Notes: generated by a model not told the origin, from the sequence alone. A DNA stretch of 64,000 nt from Allodiplogaster sudhausi (GCA_945643635.1 CALZFC010000021.1:2296001-2360000), one strand, 5' to 3'. Counted from the stretch's first letter, positions 29,108 to 42,659 are shown. A program made the numbers and translations.

Positions 29108-30572
29108 GTCAGTCTTTTACTGTATATGTCATACTTTACATCTTTACAACCCACTTCACTTTTGTTCTTATTACATACATTAGCAATTGCCATACACAGA
29201 CGGATGCACAAAAGTCATTGACAATTAACACACTCCTCCTTTTGATCACTGTACTTACCACTTGATTGTGAGGCAAAGAAGATTGCAAATACGTATCAAA
29301 AACATTATATGCACTTCTGCATGCAAAAGCAGCAACATTTCTAATTTTAGCAACACTTACACTTTGCCTTCTGGCAAAATGTTATCACACTTTGGTCAAA
29401 AGTCACATTTTCGATATGAATTTTCTCCCTCTTCGTTCATACTATTGCCACATGTACTTCAGTCATTGCCCTTCCAACCTTTTCCTCTTGCAGTCTCTCT
29501 ATCTCTTTATTCCCTCTCTCTTTCTCTCTCACACACACACTCCCTCTCTCTCTCTCTTTCTCGCTATCTCATTGTCAGTAAAAGAGAGTTCGGCAAGTGC
29601 GCTTGGTCTTTGCTGCTGTTTATGCTATTCCGAACTCAGAGAGTGGCCGATCCAGCCGGTGAAAAGGAGGAGAAGAAGAAAAAGCAACTTGTTGCAGTAT
29701 ACAAAGTTCATTCAATTTTTTCCTCTTTCTCTGACCCTCTCGACCTCTCTTGTAGCACACATGTCTCTATTTTTGCCGTTGTCTCACTCGAATTTCTGCT
29801 TCTCTCGCTCCCATTCTCTCTTTTCTTCTTGTTCGATCTCTCCCTCTCTCTATCATATTTTGTAGAAACTGAAGGAAAGAGAAAGAGAGAGAGAGAGATT
29901 TCGGACGTAACCTTTACACGATCACGGTAGTGGATAGACTGACTTAAGAGCAGGCGCATGTTCGCCACAGAAAGTGGCGCAGCGGGCAGATAAGCAGCAC
30001 GGGAAGCGTCTAATTCCTGATGAGGCCTGAGCCGTCCTCGAGCAACGGCCAAAGACTGCCGCACGTTGCCGTCCTGATCCGGTCAAGACACAAGATACGT
30101 GGAAATTGACGACTCGTTAGATGGATCCCCAGACCCTCATTGCTTGACAAATCCGCCAATTCTAGGGGGGCCTTGTCAATGCCGTCTTCTAGCCACTTTC
30201 TAGACATCAACGAGCAAGAGTCCGAAAAACTGAACAATTTGACCCCTACGAATGACATGCGTTAAGGGAGTTTACGGTATTTGAATTGAATGACTCTCCA
30301 TTATCTCCCTCCACTCCTTAATAGCTTAATTTCGCATGTTTCGCATCTCTATCACACCGACTCTCTCCTTCTTTTTCTTGGTCACATGCTCTCTCAGTCT
30401 TGCTGTTATTTTCTGTCGCACTTTTTTTCGCTCATCGGTCATCTCCTCATAATAGTCGCTTCTTACTGATTGCCCGTATTTTTTGTCATCTCCAATCAGT
30501 TTTAGGATGGTCGTTTAATGCGCAAGAAAGAAAGAGACCACGTGAGCAGTAATCTCTTTATTCCTTTCTCTC

Positions 30573-30607
<35 letters not shown>

Positions 30608-32731
30608 TACTCTTTGTCTCTCGCTCCCTAGTTCAATGTCTAACACTTTCTCTCGCTCTCTCTCTCTATTTGTCTTCATCTTGTCTAATTCTTACACTTT
30701 TGCAAGTGTTTAAGCGGCAGTAAATTCCAGTGGAATACTTTAACCACAATTTAAGCAAAGCTGCGTAAACGGGACGCGAACAATGAATGATGATACGTCT
30801 GTTTCATGTGGCTATCTCTGTATCTCCACTACTTTCACTCTCTTTTTCTCCCGTCCTCAGACCTCTCCCCTGCTCTTCGATCCACTCATTGTATCCTTGT
30901 CTCTTCCCTTCCATATCACCGACTTACTCCAGCAGTACATACATACATTCTTTTGTATCGCTGATTGTAAGTTTAATTACATATGGAAAAGACTAAATAC
31001 ACGTTTACGATAGGAACTTTGCCGTTTACAATACTCCACTTGCAAAAATGAAGATCAGCTCTTTCTCGCTCTCGCTCTCTCGCTCTCCCTCTTTCTCGCT
31101 CTCTCTCGCTGACTCTCTCGCTGTCTCGCTCTCTATCCCTCTCTCACGCTTTCTCCCTCTCTCGCTCACTCTCTCTCTCTCTTTCTCTTTCTCTCTGTCT
31201 CTCTCGACATCACGAGTGATATGGCAGGCTACAATAATATGCACCTTTACGAGTTGTAGAGCGAGACCATAGAATGCTAGCGAACACCGAACCGAATCGG
31301 TATCTTTATGATCTGCTTGATAAGGAAAATATGTATAGTTTAGTTGCCCACGTGTTCTGCTAATGCCCTTACTGTTTTAATATTGAAAACGTGAACAAGG
31401 AACGTTTGATGTTGAGCCTCTCAATATCACTCTGGTATTCTTTCTCAACTACTTTTTCTCCATTTTTTTGCAAGAACGAGGTGTTCGGAGAGGCAATAAA
31501 GATACAGAGAGGGAGAAAGAGATAGAGAGAGAGTGAAATTGAGAGAGGGAGAGAGAGGAAGGGGGAGAGCAAGGGGGAGAAAGAGGGGGTGAGAGGGAGA
31601 GAGAGATAGAGAGAGTGAAATTGAGAGAGAGAGAGAGAGAGAGCGCGTTCCTCTTCGCTCTGATGAGTGACCTTTCGCTCTCTGATGTGCTCACTTTAGA
31701 GCAAAACGCTTGATCACTGCTCTTCTGGTCGTGTTCGAGTGGGTGAGGAAAAATGAGACAGAAGGAGGAGAGAGAGAGAGCGAGAGAGAGAGAGGGAAAG
31801 AGAGAGAAAGGTGAGAAGAACGGACAAATGGGGTAAACGACATTGAGGCAATTCGTTGTGTGATAAGGTAATAGTGTGCCGGAAGTGGAGAGGGTGTGAG
31901 GCGACCAGAGAAGTAGAGAAGAGAGAGTGAAAGGTTCACTGATCGGAAGAGTGACCATTTATCAGTGGAGCATACTCGAAAGAGGAAGGGAGCGATTAGT
32001 CAAGGACAGATCATGAGAAGAGGGATTTTCGGAGAAATTGAGAGAGAAAGAGTGAGAGGGAGGGAGAGAGAGAGCAACCGAATGACCAGAGAAAAAGAGG
32101 CAGAGAAAATATCTCCTACTTAGCTGTTCACTTGTTTAAAAAGTATACTGCAGATGAAGGGTGGCAACATTTTTTTTCAAATAATGATGAAGCAATACAT
32201 GACGGAACCCCCGAGTACGAGCGAATGACTGGAACGAATCGTCCATCTATCTTTCCGATGTAATTCTCCTTCATCTGTGTTTACAGATTAAACCAGGAAG
32301 GGGGGGGGGGGTGACGTCCTCTTCATAGATCTTTCAAAAGTTGTCCTTTTTCCTAGTTTTTGCTGGATCCACTTGCCTGATCAATCTAGCCACAGATCAG
32401 CAGCAACTTCTTAAACATCTATGCCATCACGAACCGAATTATCCGCCAGCGGATGTGCATTTCTCTGATCGCTCAATGTTCTCTCTCTCTCTCTCTCTGT
32501 GCTCTATATAGTGCAACTAATACCAGTGTGCTCTCCGAATTAGCACCCACCCGTCTTTTTTCCTGAACATTGGTCATTAAAGGAGGCGAACACTCATTTT
32601 TTTTGCTATAAGGATGATTCTGTGAATATGTCCGGATTGAGCTTGCGAAAGCATCAGCAAAAATTCAATTTACTAAACCAAAAGTTAGAGGAGTAATTTG
32701 CATCTGAAAAGAGTCGCCTGATCATGAGGGA
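29108..32731. other. Gene-poor spacer, left part
   Basis: No gene seen. Microsatellites: CT/CA at about 29490-29575, CT at about 30565-30608, CT with GCTCTC interruptions at 31065-31205, GA at about 31500-31640 and 31760-31810. A GC-richer, non-repetitive island at about 29930-30260 holds a minus-strand frame of 82 codons without a recognised domain. A G-run lies at about 32300-32311. Confidence 0.5.
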
Positions 32732-32780
32732 AATATTAGTGATTTATACATAACTTTAAATTTAACATTAGTCCCCTGAC

Positions 32781-32920
32781 CAAATTACGGCCAAATAGGA
32801 TTGACGAGCATATCATGACCGAAAAGCGTGAAATTTCGTCGTTCGGCCGTAAAAATGACTGAAAAGCGTGAAATTTCGTCGTTCGGCCGTAAAATATATG
32901 CCGGCATATTAATGATTCAC
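32781..32920. repeat. 40-bp tandem duplication with adjacent palindrome
   Basis: The unit GAAAAGCGTGAAATTTCGTC plus GTTCGGCCGTAAAA and spacer starts at 32821 and again at 32861 (period 40), with matching ATGAC before each. Upstream is a related inverted motif (TTACGGCCAAA at about 32785). Directly downstream is the perfect 14-bp palindrome ATATGCCGGCATAT (32896-32909). The segment has no CT/GA bias, unlike its neighbours. Confidence 0.8.
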
Positions 32921-33651
32921 CAAACGGACGCAAACCGCAAATTTGAAATCGCCCAATCAAACGCATGTTTTAAGAGAAAAGGTTTCGAAGCAAAGATCTT
33001 GGCAAATTGCCAGGATCACGTTGCTAAAGTGTACCGTACTATAAGATCGGCCATTTCGTGCTAGGAGATTCCGAGTTTAAGCCTCCTTTAAATAAGAAGG
33101 GCGCTACAATTTCAAAAAAAAAGAAGCTCACAATCAACCTCTTCACATTTCACCCATGGTGTCAATGAGTGAACTCTCAACATGCTTCCCAAAGGTGAAT
33201 GAAGAAGTTTCACAAAAGCACAATTACAAAGGTGCTCTTTTTTCTTCGTGAATCAGAAGTTGGATTCATGCTTGCAGCTGTCGTTATGTACTACTACTAA
33301 GACCGGTATCTGTCTGGCCTTCTATCCGTTGTATCTGACATCACTCTCTCACTCTCACAGTCTCTCACTGTTGCTCTTTTACTCTCTATCTCTCTCACTT
33401 TCTCGCCCTCTTTTATTTCCTTTGCCTTCTCTTCACTGTACACTTTCAGAGCTCGCAAACTTGTTGTTTCATCATGACACCATCTTTCTCGTGACTTCCA
33501 AGTCTTCCAAACTTTCCTGTCCGATTTGTCTGTGGCGGCGAAGTCGATGACTCAGTGATTTTGTTGAGGTTTTCTGATGATGAAAACGCGAGGCAATCTT
33601 GATGAGGGATAGTGAGAGAGAAAGAGAATGGGAGAAAGAAAGAAGGGAAGA

Positions 33652-33865
33652 GGGAGATTTTAAGAAAGAGAGAGGGAGAGAGAAAGAGGGAAGAAGAGGG
33701 AAGAGGGAGATTCTAAGAAAGAGAGAGGGAGAGAGAAAGAGGGAAGAAGAGGGAAGAGGGAGATTGTAAGAAAGAGAGAGGGAGAGAGAAAGAGGGAAGA
33801 AGAGGGAAGAGGGAGATTGTAAGACAGAGAGAGGGAGAGAGGCTGAATTCGATAGGCAAGAGGAA
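33652..33865. repeat. 53-bp minisatellite, about four copies
   Basis: GGGAGATT-(T/C/G)-TAAGA starts copies at 33652, 33705, 33758 and 33811, exactly 53 bases apart, within a purine-rich stretch (about 33600-33925). Confidence 0.9.
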
Positions 33866-33925
33866 ATTCTTAGGCAGAGAGGGAGAGAGAGAGAAGGAGA
33901 GAGAGAGAGGAAGAGACAGAAAAAA

Positions 33926-36900
33926 ACAGCTCGCAATGAGCACATCTGCCTACACCCGTGCTGACTGTTCTTTCGATGCAGATTGCCCACTCATTCTCTA
34001 CAAAACTACTGGGTGTGACTGTATCCCCCTCTCCATGTCTCTCTCTCTTTCTCTCATTCTCGTTACCTCTTTCTTTATGTCTCTTTCTTTCTTGCTCTGT
34101 TTCCTCTGTCTCTCTCCCGTCGTTTCTACGTGAACAGTACATAGGAGGATACATAAAGTGGCCATGTTGGAGTCTTCCCAGGAGTCGCGCCCATCTCTTT
34201 CGAGAGTATATTCAGGCCAGCTAATGATGATAATTAAAGAGCAAGGGAGTTCAAGAGAGCCGAAAGAAAGAAAGTGACAGAGAGAGATGACATAGACAGA
34301 GAGAAAGCGAGAGACAGAGCGAGCACTACTATTCTTCTGCCCAGATCAACTGGCCGTTAAGAGTAGTGTACAAAAAGCTTGGGATGGAAAAAGGATGAAA
34401 TGCGAAGCTGAGGTGAGTGGAGGGATCTGTTCGTGACTCAGCATAATGCTTGCTTGGCATATGCTTCCACTTTCTTCTATGTACATCTGTACGAACATGC
34501 ATACAGCAAGAAGAGAGATCCCTGTGTTGCCACAAGAAGAGCAAGAAGAAGAAGAAGAAAAGAAAGAATAAGTGCCTACGTGTCCGTGTCAAGGGCGCCT
34601 TGGTGTCTTTCTTGTGCCTTGTGCTTGTGTGTTTGCCTGGCAAAGTTGCCGCCTGACGCATCTTGGACTAGCATCTCATCTCTCTCACTCTTATTTTATC
34701 TTCATCTCTCTCTCTCTCTCTCTGTCTCGATTTCTCGCTTTTCTCCCCTTTTCTATGTATCCTATCACAACCAATTTTCTACTTCCTCTTCGTGCTCTTT
34801 CGCTGCCGAATAATGCACTATGATCCCACTGTTTAGTTCAGCCCAAGCTCAGAGATCTCACATCAGACTAAGCTTTCGTCATTACAGATGTTAACAAAAA
34901 ATTAATTAATTTTGCAAGGAAAAAGCTGTCGAAACACTACTTTTCTGCATTTATGTAATACTAATTGCAAAGGCTTTCACCTGTTCAGCATGTGAAAGGA
35001 AAGAACAAAGAACAGATAGGATGATGAGCTGGCTCTCTGCCTTTTGCAAAAGCTCATTACACCTGTTCTGCTTGTTTCTACCCGTCAAGAAGTGTTTGCC
35101 TATTCTCTCTCGACTCACTCCAGTCTCCATTCTCGGCGGCCAAAGGGTCAAAGGCGCGCGTAAAAGGCCATTCCACCGGCCGCTGTCCTCGCCAGCTCCG
35201 TCGTTGTCCGTGAAAGAGAGAAGCTGTAATCACGCACACCACGTGCGGGACATGCACAAGTTCTGTCTAATCGTAAAGACAAGGCATTTACTGCTCTGCA
35301 TGTCAAAAGAAGTAGATATGCAGGAACTATTCCGACCACAGGTCGCACATCTAAAAGGGGAAGCATTCCTAGAGTGATATTTTGATATAACCTTTGATGC
35401 CTAAGAAGAAGAAGTAAAAGAAGAAAAAATCAAACGAGGAAAAGCAAAAGGCGAATAAAGTTCTGGCAAGGCAGGGATAAGCTGCTGATTATTCAATCTA
35501 ACTGGCAAATATAGTATAACATTTATTAGCCACAAATCCACTTCACTGATCATCTTGTACTAATTCGCTGGCATTCTTCTGTGGGATTTAGGGCTCTTCG
35601 AACACTGCTCCTCGAGTCCACTAGAGAAATTGAAAGGAAAATCATGCGGTTGAATTGGCGAATTGGCTGGTCTTTGATCCCCTCTAACTTCCTCTCTCTA
35701 CTTTTTCTGGTTCATTTTCTTTGTCCTTCTCTCTCCTTCTCTCTTTGTTTTCCTCTCTTTCGGTCCCTCTTTCTCTCCTGTCCATCACTTTGTACCTCTC
35801 TTCTCTCATTTCCCTGTCGAGTGTAATTGATGTGCATTTATGCTCATCCTCAATGCATTATTATGTGTTGTGTGTAAACATGTAGCGTAGTTATCCTCCC
35901 TCTTCTGCGCAATTCTTGGTCAATTGCCTCAGGCGTTCCAGAAGGCGTTATAATCTTCCTCAAGCAATTCCAATGGATCCGAGCTGGCAGGTCACGACAA
36001 AGCTCAATCATTTTTCTTCTTCTACTTCCTATTCTTCCCACAAATCATGGCCTGAAACAAAAATGACATTCGAAACAAAAAGAAAACGAAAGCAGAGCTC
36101 TCATTGCATCCGTCATGCTGTCCCCCGGCAAAGCAATGCGTGTAGCTATTTGCTGACTCATTCTGAACACATTCATTTCCGCTTCAGCAGAAGAGGGGTT
36201 AGGCAGAAAGAGAGACAGGGAGAGAAAGAGCGAGAGAGAGTGAGGGCGAGAAAGGGCAGACAAAAGCGACAATATGTAAAAGAAAAAGAAGAATGTTCGA
36301 AGTGCAATTTCGCATTTTATACTTTGGCAACACAATTTCGCCGAATTACCAACGGAAATGCCCAAAATTGAATTGCTTGAAGGGGAGCAGAGAAATGAGT
36401 TGATCTTTTAACATTTGGTCTCTCTCTCTCTCTCTCGGGCAAGAGATCATTCATGGCTCGTCACTATGACTGCCGCTGCAGGATTGCTTTTGCGCGCTTC
36501 TTGTAGAGCGTGCGCGACATACTTGACAAGAAGTGACGTGTCCTTCTTCCCAAGGATTCTGCTGCTACTTTCTTGTTACACAAGAATGCATGTTCTGTCT
36601 GTTTATGCCGCTATCGAAATGATAAAACGAAGAGAGCGAGAGAGATTGAGAGAGACACTAGAAAAGAATGAGAAATGAGCTACCGTACTCAGTAGAAACA
36701 CGCAGCCACACTCGTGTGTCGGCCATTTCCATCTTTTCCTTCTTTTGCTTTAATTCTCAAATTCCTCTCAATCATTGCTCACTCACAATCCACTCACTGG
36801 TCAAAACTGCTTGTTGACCATGATAAGTTTTCAAGCGAAAAGGAGAATGTTCCTTCTATAAAGTGAAAAGGTCGGGAAATGAAATTATAGCGAAAGAGAG

Positions 36901-38478
36901 GGTCAAGATAGGGATCGAAGTCTGAACCAAGATCAGTCACCGATGTCGGCTTTTGTGTCTTGAGCGTCCACGAAGACATGAAAGAGTGCCAAGTCCAAGC
37001 TCACTTTAATCACCACGCGAACGCGCGTAAACTTCACACCATTCGCGTCATATCAGTAAGCGTCTTACTCTCTTCATGCTTAATCACCTGCAATGTCCTC
37101 ACTTACGAAACAAACTTCGAGAATTAACATTTGCTTCTCGTGTACTTCGTCTACTTAGCGATCAGAAGTAAGTGACAGGCAAAGAAAAGAGTGTTCGCCA
37201 AACACTTCCAAGGGAAGCCTTGAGGGCTTACCATCTTTCTTCTCTGTCTGTCACGCTGTCGCTGGTTCTATCTCTCTCTCTCTCTCTCTCTCTTCCTCTC
37301 GCTCTCTATTTCTCTCTCTCTCTCTCTCTCTCTCTTCTCACTGCAACCGGTTTGATCTTTCTGCTCACGCGATCTCTCTTATGAGCCTGTGAGAGGATCA
37401 AGAATCAAAACCCGTGTCATCACTACTTGAAAGATGCACAACATCTCCGGATTAATGCCTTGGCTCTAAGCCAACTTCCTTCTGATTATAATGAATGATC
37501 CGCTGCGTGGCGGAGGAGAAGAGGCAGGTGGCTATTGTTGACTTCCACGTAGAAAGAGATCATTTGGCAGGCGGCGGACTATGAAAGAACATTCGAGATG
37601 TCCCACGCAGGCCTGCACATTTGCCGATCTCGTAGGCGAGCACTGCTGTCCAATTTGGCCAAGGTGTCCGCAGCGGGGGAGGTGATTTCTTTGATGATTT
37701 AGGTGACTTTCTTTCTCTCCCCCCCCCTCTCGCTTCTTTAATCTATTTCTCTGACACCATTCAATACAGTGATCACCATCAGCTGGCAGATGGCGAGGGA
37801 ACCGGGCAAGGGGACCAGAGACATCTAATACAATATTGTTCTCTCCAAATTCCTATCATCGTAGTAGCTGTGCTCTGATCGGCGGGGCTGGTCTTTGATC
37901 ACCCGCTCTCTCCCTCTCTCACTCTCTCTCTCTCTCATTGTTTTCCTCTTACACTAACAATAAATTGCGACAAGGAAGCTTTCACCTTCCCCTCCTTCAC
38001 CACGCCCACTTTCACCCCACATCCAAGTGCCACAGCAGTAGTCGACTCTTACAGCCATTTTTGACGCCCTACTGTTTTCCCAGTCGGTTGGCTAAGTTTT
38101 TACCATTCTCGACTTTTTTGAGAGGTGGGGGGGGGTACAGCGGAAAGTAATTCTCTATGACGAGGAAAGCTATTCATGAACGAGCGGCGACTTTTATCTC
38201 TCCGACTCTCGTCACGGATGAACCATTGCATGAACATGTGTTTTATGCGTGTCTTGTGTGTTTCTTCTTTGTGTGTGTTTGTTTCTTTGTGCGTGTGTCC
38301 GGGTTAAGCGGACTCTTCTCCGGATTATGCCAGCTCTTCTGCACGTTTCTGCCCTCGCAATCAGCCGAATGTCGTGTTAGCATGGACTAATTCGACCATA
38401 CTACTTCTGGTCACGTCGCGATCAGAACACAAAGAAGGGCAGCAGTAAACAGAGCGATTCTTTCAGTTGTACACAAAA

Positions 38479-38524
<46 letters not shown>

Positions 38525-38888
38525 ATGAGAGAGTAGAGAGAGAGCTCAAACACACCACCACAAACGACGTGCTTTCGTCATCATCGTTGCTGATGTGTCC
38601 TATCTTTCCCTTACTCTCTTCCTCTCTCTTTTTCTCGCTCTCTATCTCTCTCTCTCTCTTCTTTCTCTAATCTTTCTACCTTTCTTGCCATCTATTCCGT
38701 ATGTCGGAACAAAGCGCCAGCTCACGTTGTTCCTTTCAACCACTCATTTTCCTGTCGCTTTCTCTCGTTCCTCTCCATTCCCTGTATCCCTCACTTCGTC
38801 TCCCCCGTCTTTTCCTTCTAATGATGATCGTCTATCACAGTGGGGTGCGCGGCGGCTTCTTCCTCTAGGTGATTCTCATCAACGAACC

Positions 38889-38939
<51 letters not shown>

Positions 38940-38986
38940 GTCTATCTCTCTCTCTTCTCTCTCTCTCTCTCTCTGTGTATCTCTCT

Positions 38987-39018
<32 letters not shown>

Positions 39019-39053
39019 GCGCTCTCTCTCTCTTTCTCTCTCGCTCTCTCTCC

Positions 39054-39106
<53 letters not shown>

Positions 39107-39985
39107 CCTCTCTCTTTCTCTCTCTCTCGCTCTCTCTCTCTCTCTTTCTCTCTCTATCTGTCTCGCTTGCTCTTTTTGGTCTCACTTTATATTCCTCCAC
39201 TTCCATCACCTAACACGCCGCTAATTAGTGGGATGACGAAATCACTAATTGCTCGTCATGGTTGGTCACACTTTGCTTGTGCGCGAAGCTTCTCCAACTC
39301 TTCATCTTTCCCTACTTCTCTCCCCTTTCTGGCACTCTTCCCCTGCTCACTTAGACGTCATAATCATAGCACACCTGGCAAAGGACTATTAGGTAAAAAA
39401 AAAATGGAGCGGTCTGCAAATTCGTAGCTAAGCAAGACCGCTTAGCTACCCCCCAAGACTGGCAGCAAAGTACGTCTGCATTATGATCAGATGATCTCCA
39501 TTCGTAGCCGGGCTAATTTGTTCTCTTTAAATGTTAGAAATTGGATCTCGCTTACCAATTCCAGCTTCGGTTTCTGCCCTTGCTCTAACACTAACATTAA
39601 AAAAATGAAGCCGAGACTATTATAGCCAGACTGGGGCCATCTTGAGACCGGTTCACATAGCAGAATCTCCTGGCCGGAATTGCATCGTTCGTCTCTCTCG
39701 CGACCGAAGCCTCTCTTCCAGAAGCCTGTCCTGGGTCAGGTGAACCGGGGTCACACATTTCACACAGGAGACATGCATACATACGGCATTGAGGCAAGAG
39801 AGTAGACACATCTTCGCTCTTCTTTTTTTTTCCCGGGCCACATTGACATTCTACATGCTAATTTCCGGTGGCCAATTGGTCCGCAAGCACAATCGACTTG
39901 GCGGTGGTTATATTTTCGTTTAAAAATGCCGTTTTATAGCCCAGCAATATTATGTACGAGCATAAAGAGTTCGGTCGGTCATGAG
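33926..39985. other. Gene-poor spacer, central part
   Basis: No supportable gene. Holds CT tracts at about 34700-34725 and 37270-37335, a GA tract at 38482-38521, the long CT tract listed separately, an AAG/GAA-rich patch near 34540-34565, G-runs near 38127-38136, and a small perfect hairpin (GTAGCTAAGC 39424-39433 with GCTTAGCTAC 39440-39449). Confidence 0.5.
38891..39163. repeat. (CT)n tract of about 270 bases
   Basis: Almost pure pyrimidine with occasional G and A; one of the longest CT arrays in the window. The Leu/Ser and Arg/Glu frames across it are artefacts. Confidence 0.95.
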
Positions 39986-40129
39986 CATGCTCGCTTGCTC
40001 ATTGGCAAAAAACGGGGCCTATCAGGCTCAGGGACTGGACGATAGGTTGGACCGACCGACCGACCCAACCTATCGTCCGGTCCCTGAGCCCGATTGGCCC
40101 CGTTTCTTGCCAATAAGTTAGCGGGCATG
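39986..40129. repeat. Large inverted repeat (hairpin) with about 65-bp arms
   Basis: Left arm 39986-40050 pairs with right arm 40065-40129 around a 14-base loop made of ACCG repeats. The inner 50 bp (from ATTGGCAA to CGATAGGTTGG) differ at four positions; the outer 15 bp are less perfect. No coding potential. It could be a foldback transposon remnant or a hairpin RNA precursor. Confidence 0.9.
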
Positions 40130-40424
40130 GACTAAAGCCCTAGACGGTCTTGGAAATTCATTTTGGGTCTTTCCATCTCTCCTGCCCAATTATCAAGTAT
40201 GCCTCACACTGAAATATGCAAATTAACCAGTCTGTGTAGACAAAGTAACTTCCTTCTTGAATATTTGTTTTTGCTCCGTTCGCCGCCGCCCGATTTAGGA
40301 CGTCGTGTTTTGGAACTTGCTCTCTGCAGCAACGGCGGCATTCCCATTGGCTTCGGATGAACATTGAATCTTTAGTCTGGGCGTGCCTCTCCCTCTCACT
40401 CTACCTCTCTCTCTCTCCCACTCC

Positions 40425-40470
<46 letters not shown>

Positions 40471-41415
40471 CTCTTTCTTCATTTCGCTTGTTCTCTGTGC
40501 GATGCATGTGGCTGCCCGCCCCTTCTTCTGCCCCTTTCCAACCGTTCTCTCCTCTCCATGGTTTGTCCTGATCGCTAATTGGCCACGGCCGAGGTGATTC
40601 CTGAGAGAACACCGCTCTCTCAAGTAGGGGGCTCGTCCCCGTGGTCTCTGCATCCTCTCTTCCACTCCCTGCTTCAGAAAGCGTTTTCGCCGACCCGTTA
40701 CTATATCGACTCTTTCGCTCTCTTACTCTCTACGTTGCATGCACTCTCACTTTCACCATTCGCTGTCTTGTTCTTTCATCCTCGTTCCGTCTCCCTTCCA
40801 AAATAAGACAATAATAAGGAGCACCTTTGCCGTGCATTCTGTTTTTGATCACAATAAGAAAGAGAGAGAGAGAGAGAGGAGACAGTGGAGCGAGAAAAGT
40901 AAAGAGGAATGGAGAGGGTGAAATTTGAGAGACAATGAGAGTTAGTTATTGAGTGAAATTTAGAAAGTTAGGCCATTAAATAATATTACCTTTCTCTGAG
41001 ATATTTTTCCGATCTTGGGCTTAGTGAATTCTGTGTGACAATCTGAGATTGTCAAAACTGGGCCTGTTCAAAGGTCATCTTCTGGATCATTTGTGAGTGG
41101 GATAATCGTTCGCATCAACTCTGGCCAGTTCTCTCTCTCTCCCTTTCTGATTTTCTCTCTCTCTTGCTTTTCGTCTCTTTCCCTCTCTGTGTTTATCTCT
41201 CGTATTTAGTTTACTTTCTCTATCTTACTGTATCAGGTTGTGTTCGTGTACATTTCTGAAAGCTATTCTGTTCTGCACATTCTTCGTGGAGAGGGAGAGG
41301 GGGGAGGCGAGACAGTTGGACCGAGAGTGTGAGAGAGGGAGCGCGAACTGTGAGTGACAGGTACATTTGCGTATAACCACGGAAGCAGCCACTTACAGAG
41401 CATTCCACACGGCTC

Positions 41416-41463
<48 letters not shown>

Positions 41464-42020
41464 CCTCTCTCTCTCTCTGTATCCCTGTACCTTTCTACTC
41501 CCTCTTAATCTTTCAACTCATTGCGTTGGAACGTCTCTTAGTGCTGTTTGGTCTTCGAATTTTCAGCGCTTCATTTTATTATTTTTCCCTTTTGCCGATT
41601 TTTACTGATGCGCACGTCAACTACGAATCTCAGTCAGGGGCAAGTCAATCACAGTATGCTGCTATGGCTAGGGGACAGGGTGCGAGAGTTCTATTCTCTC
41701 TGTTTCTCTCGCCCCTCTGCCATTGAATTTACTGTCTTTAGCCAAATACCGTCCAAAGGACGTGTCGATTCGGGAAAGGCAAAAAGACAGATGGAGGCGG
41801 CGCGAGCAAAGCAACAGTACGGCAAAGTCACGTCTCGCCTTCTTATCTTATCACCCCTCCCGCCTTCCCCTGCCCATCCCCCTATCACCATATTGTAACA
41901 TCATGCTCTTTGATGTTTGATTCCTGAGCGAGCACCAGCCTTTTGCGACATTTTTCCGTGGCTTCTTCGTTGATTTAAATCTGTCATCTTCACCCTCCCC
42001 CTCCGGATGTGTGATTAAGT

Positions 42021-42037
42021 CCCTCTCTCTCTCTCTT

Positions 42038-42103
<66 letters not shown>
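42021..42103. repeat. (CT)n microsatellite
   Basis: About 80 bases of CT dinucleotides with two T interruptions. Confidence 0.95.
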
Positions 42104-42105
<2 letters not shown>

Positions 42106-42615
42106 CCTTAAGGCGCGCTTTATGACTCCACTGCTGCTGATAGGCCGGCGACAATCAAGGATCGGTGATAAAACGGTTGTGATAAAAGGTGCAGAAGACG
42201 GAACTACACTAGCTGATAAGGAAGACGCATTCGCTCTTTGTGAGGATCGAATTCAAAAGGCCAGTGTCCGCTTTTTCCTCTGCCAGGCAATAGCCCCAGA
42301 TTTATAAAATGTACAGATGTCTGCCTACATTTTGATCTTTGCTATTCAAGAAGCCAACACCTCCCTTGGGAAAATAAACGAGAGAACTTAACCGGATTCA
42401 CAGCTTACTCTCTCTCTCTCCGACTTCATGATTAGCTAATCTATTTAAATGAAGGAATTATCACGTGATTCATTCTCTGAATCACTCGATTCGTGTTCGC
42501 TCTTCTGAGAAAGGAGAAAAGGTCTTAGTCAACAGAGGGTAAGGAAGTGAAAGACTCGGAAATAGAAGAAGGCTCGTTTGGTCAAAGAAGGACATTGAAG
42601 AAGTTATAGAAGAGG

Positions 42616-42659
<44 letters not shown>

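Noticed and set aside
34450..34656. Frame ending in a hydrophobic, signal-peptide-like stretch (GALVSFLCLVLVCLPG)
   Set aside because: Lysine-repeat low complexity precedes it, the stop falls directly after it, and there are no splice sites or homology.
38595..39427. Long open frames reading as Leu/Ser repeats or Arg/Glu repeats, here and at many other CT/GA arrays (for example 24349-25087, 45399-46203, 57403-58008)
   Set aside because: They are translations of dinucleotide repeats: CT gives Leu-Ser and GA gives Arg-Glu in all frames, without stop codons. There is no domain, start context or splice support.
39630..39841. Minus-strand frame with Cys-rich segment (CLNAVCMHVSCVKC)
   Set aside because: Cysteine spacing matches no zinc-binding family I know, and there are no flanking splice signals.
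42120..42307. Moderately complex + frame (RRQSRIGDKTVVIKG...)
   Set aside because: Opens within a CT array, has AT-leaning codon use and no domain. Insufficient for a gene call.
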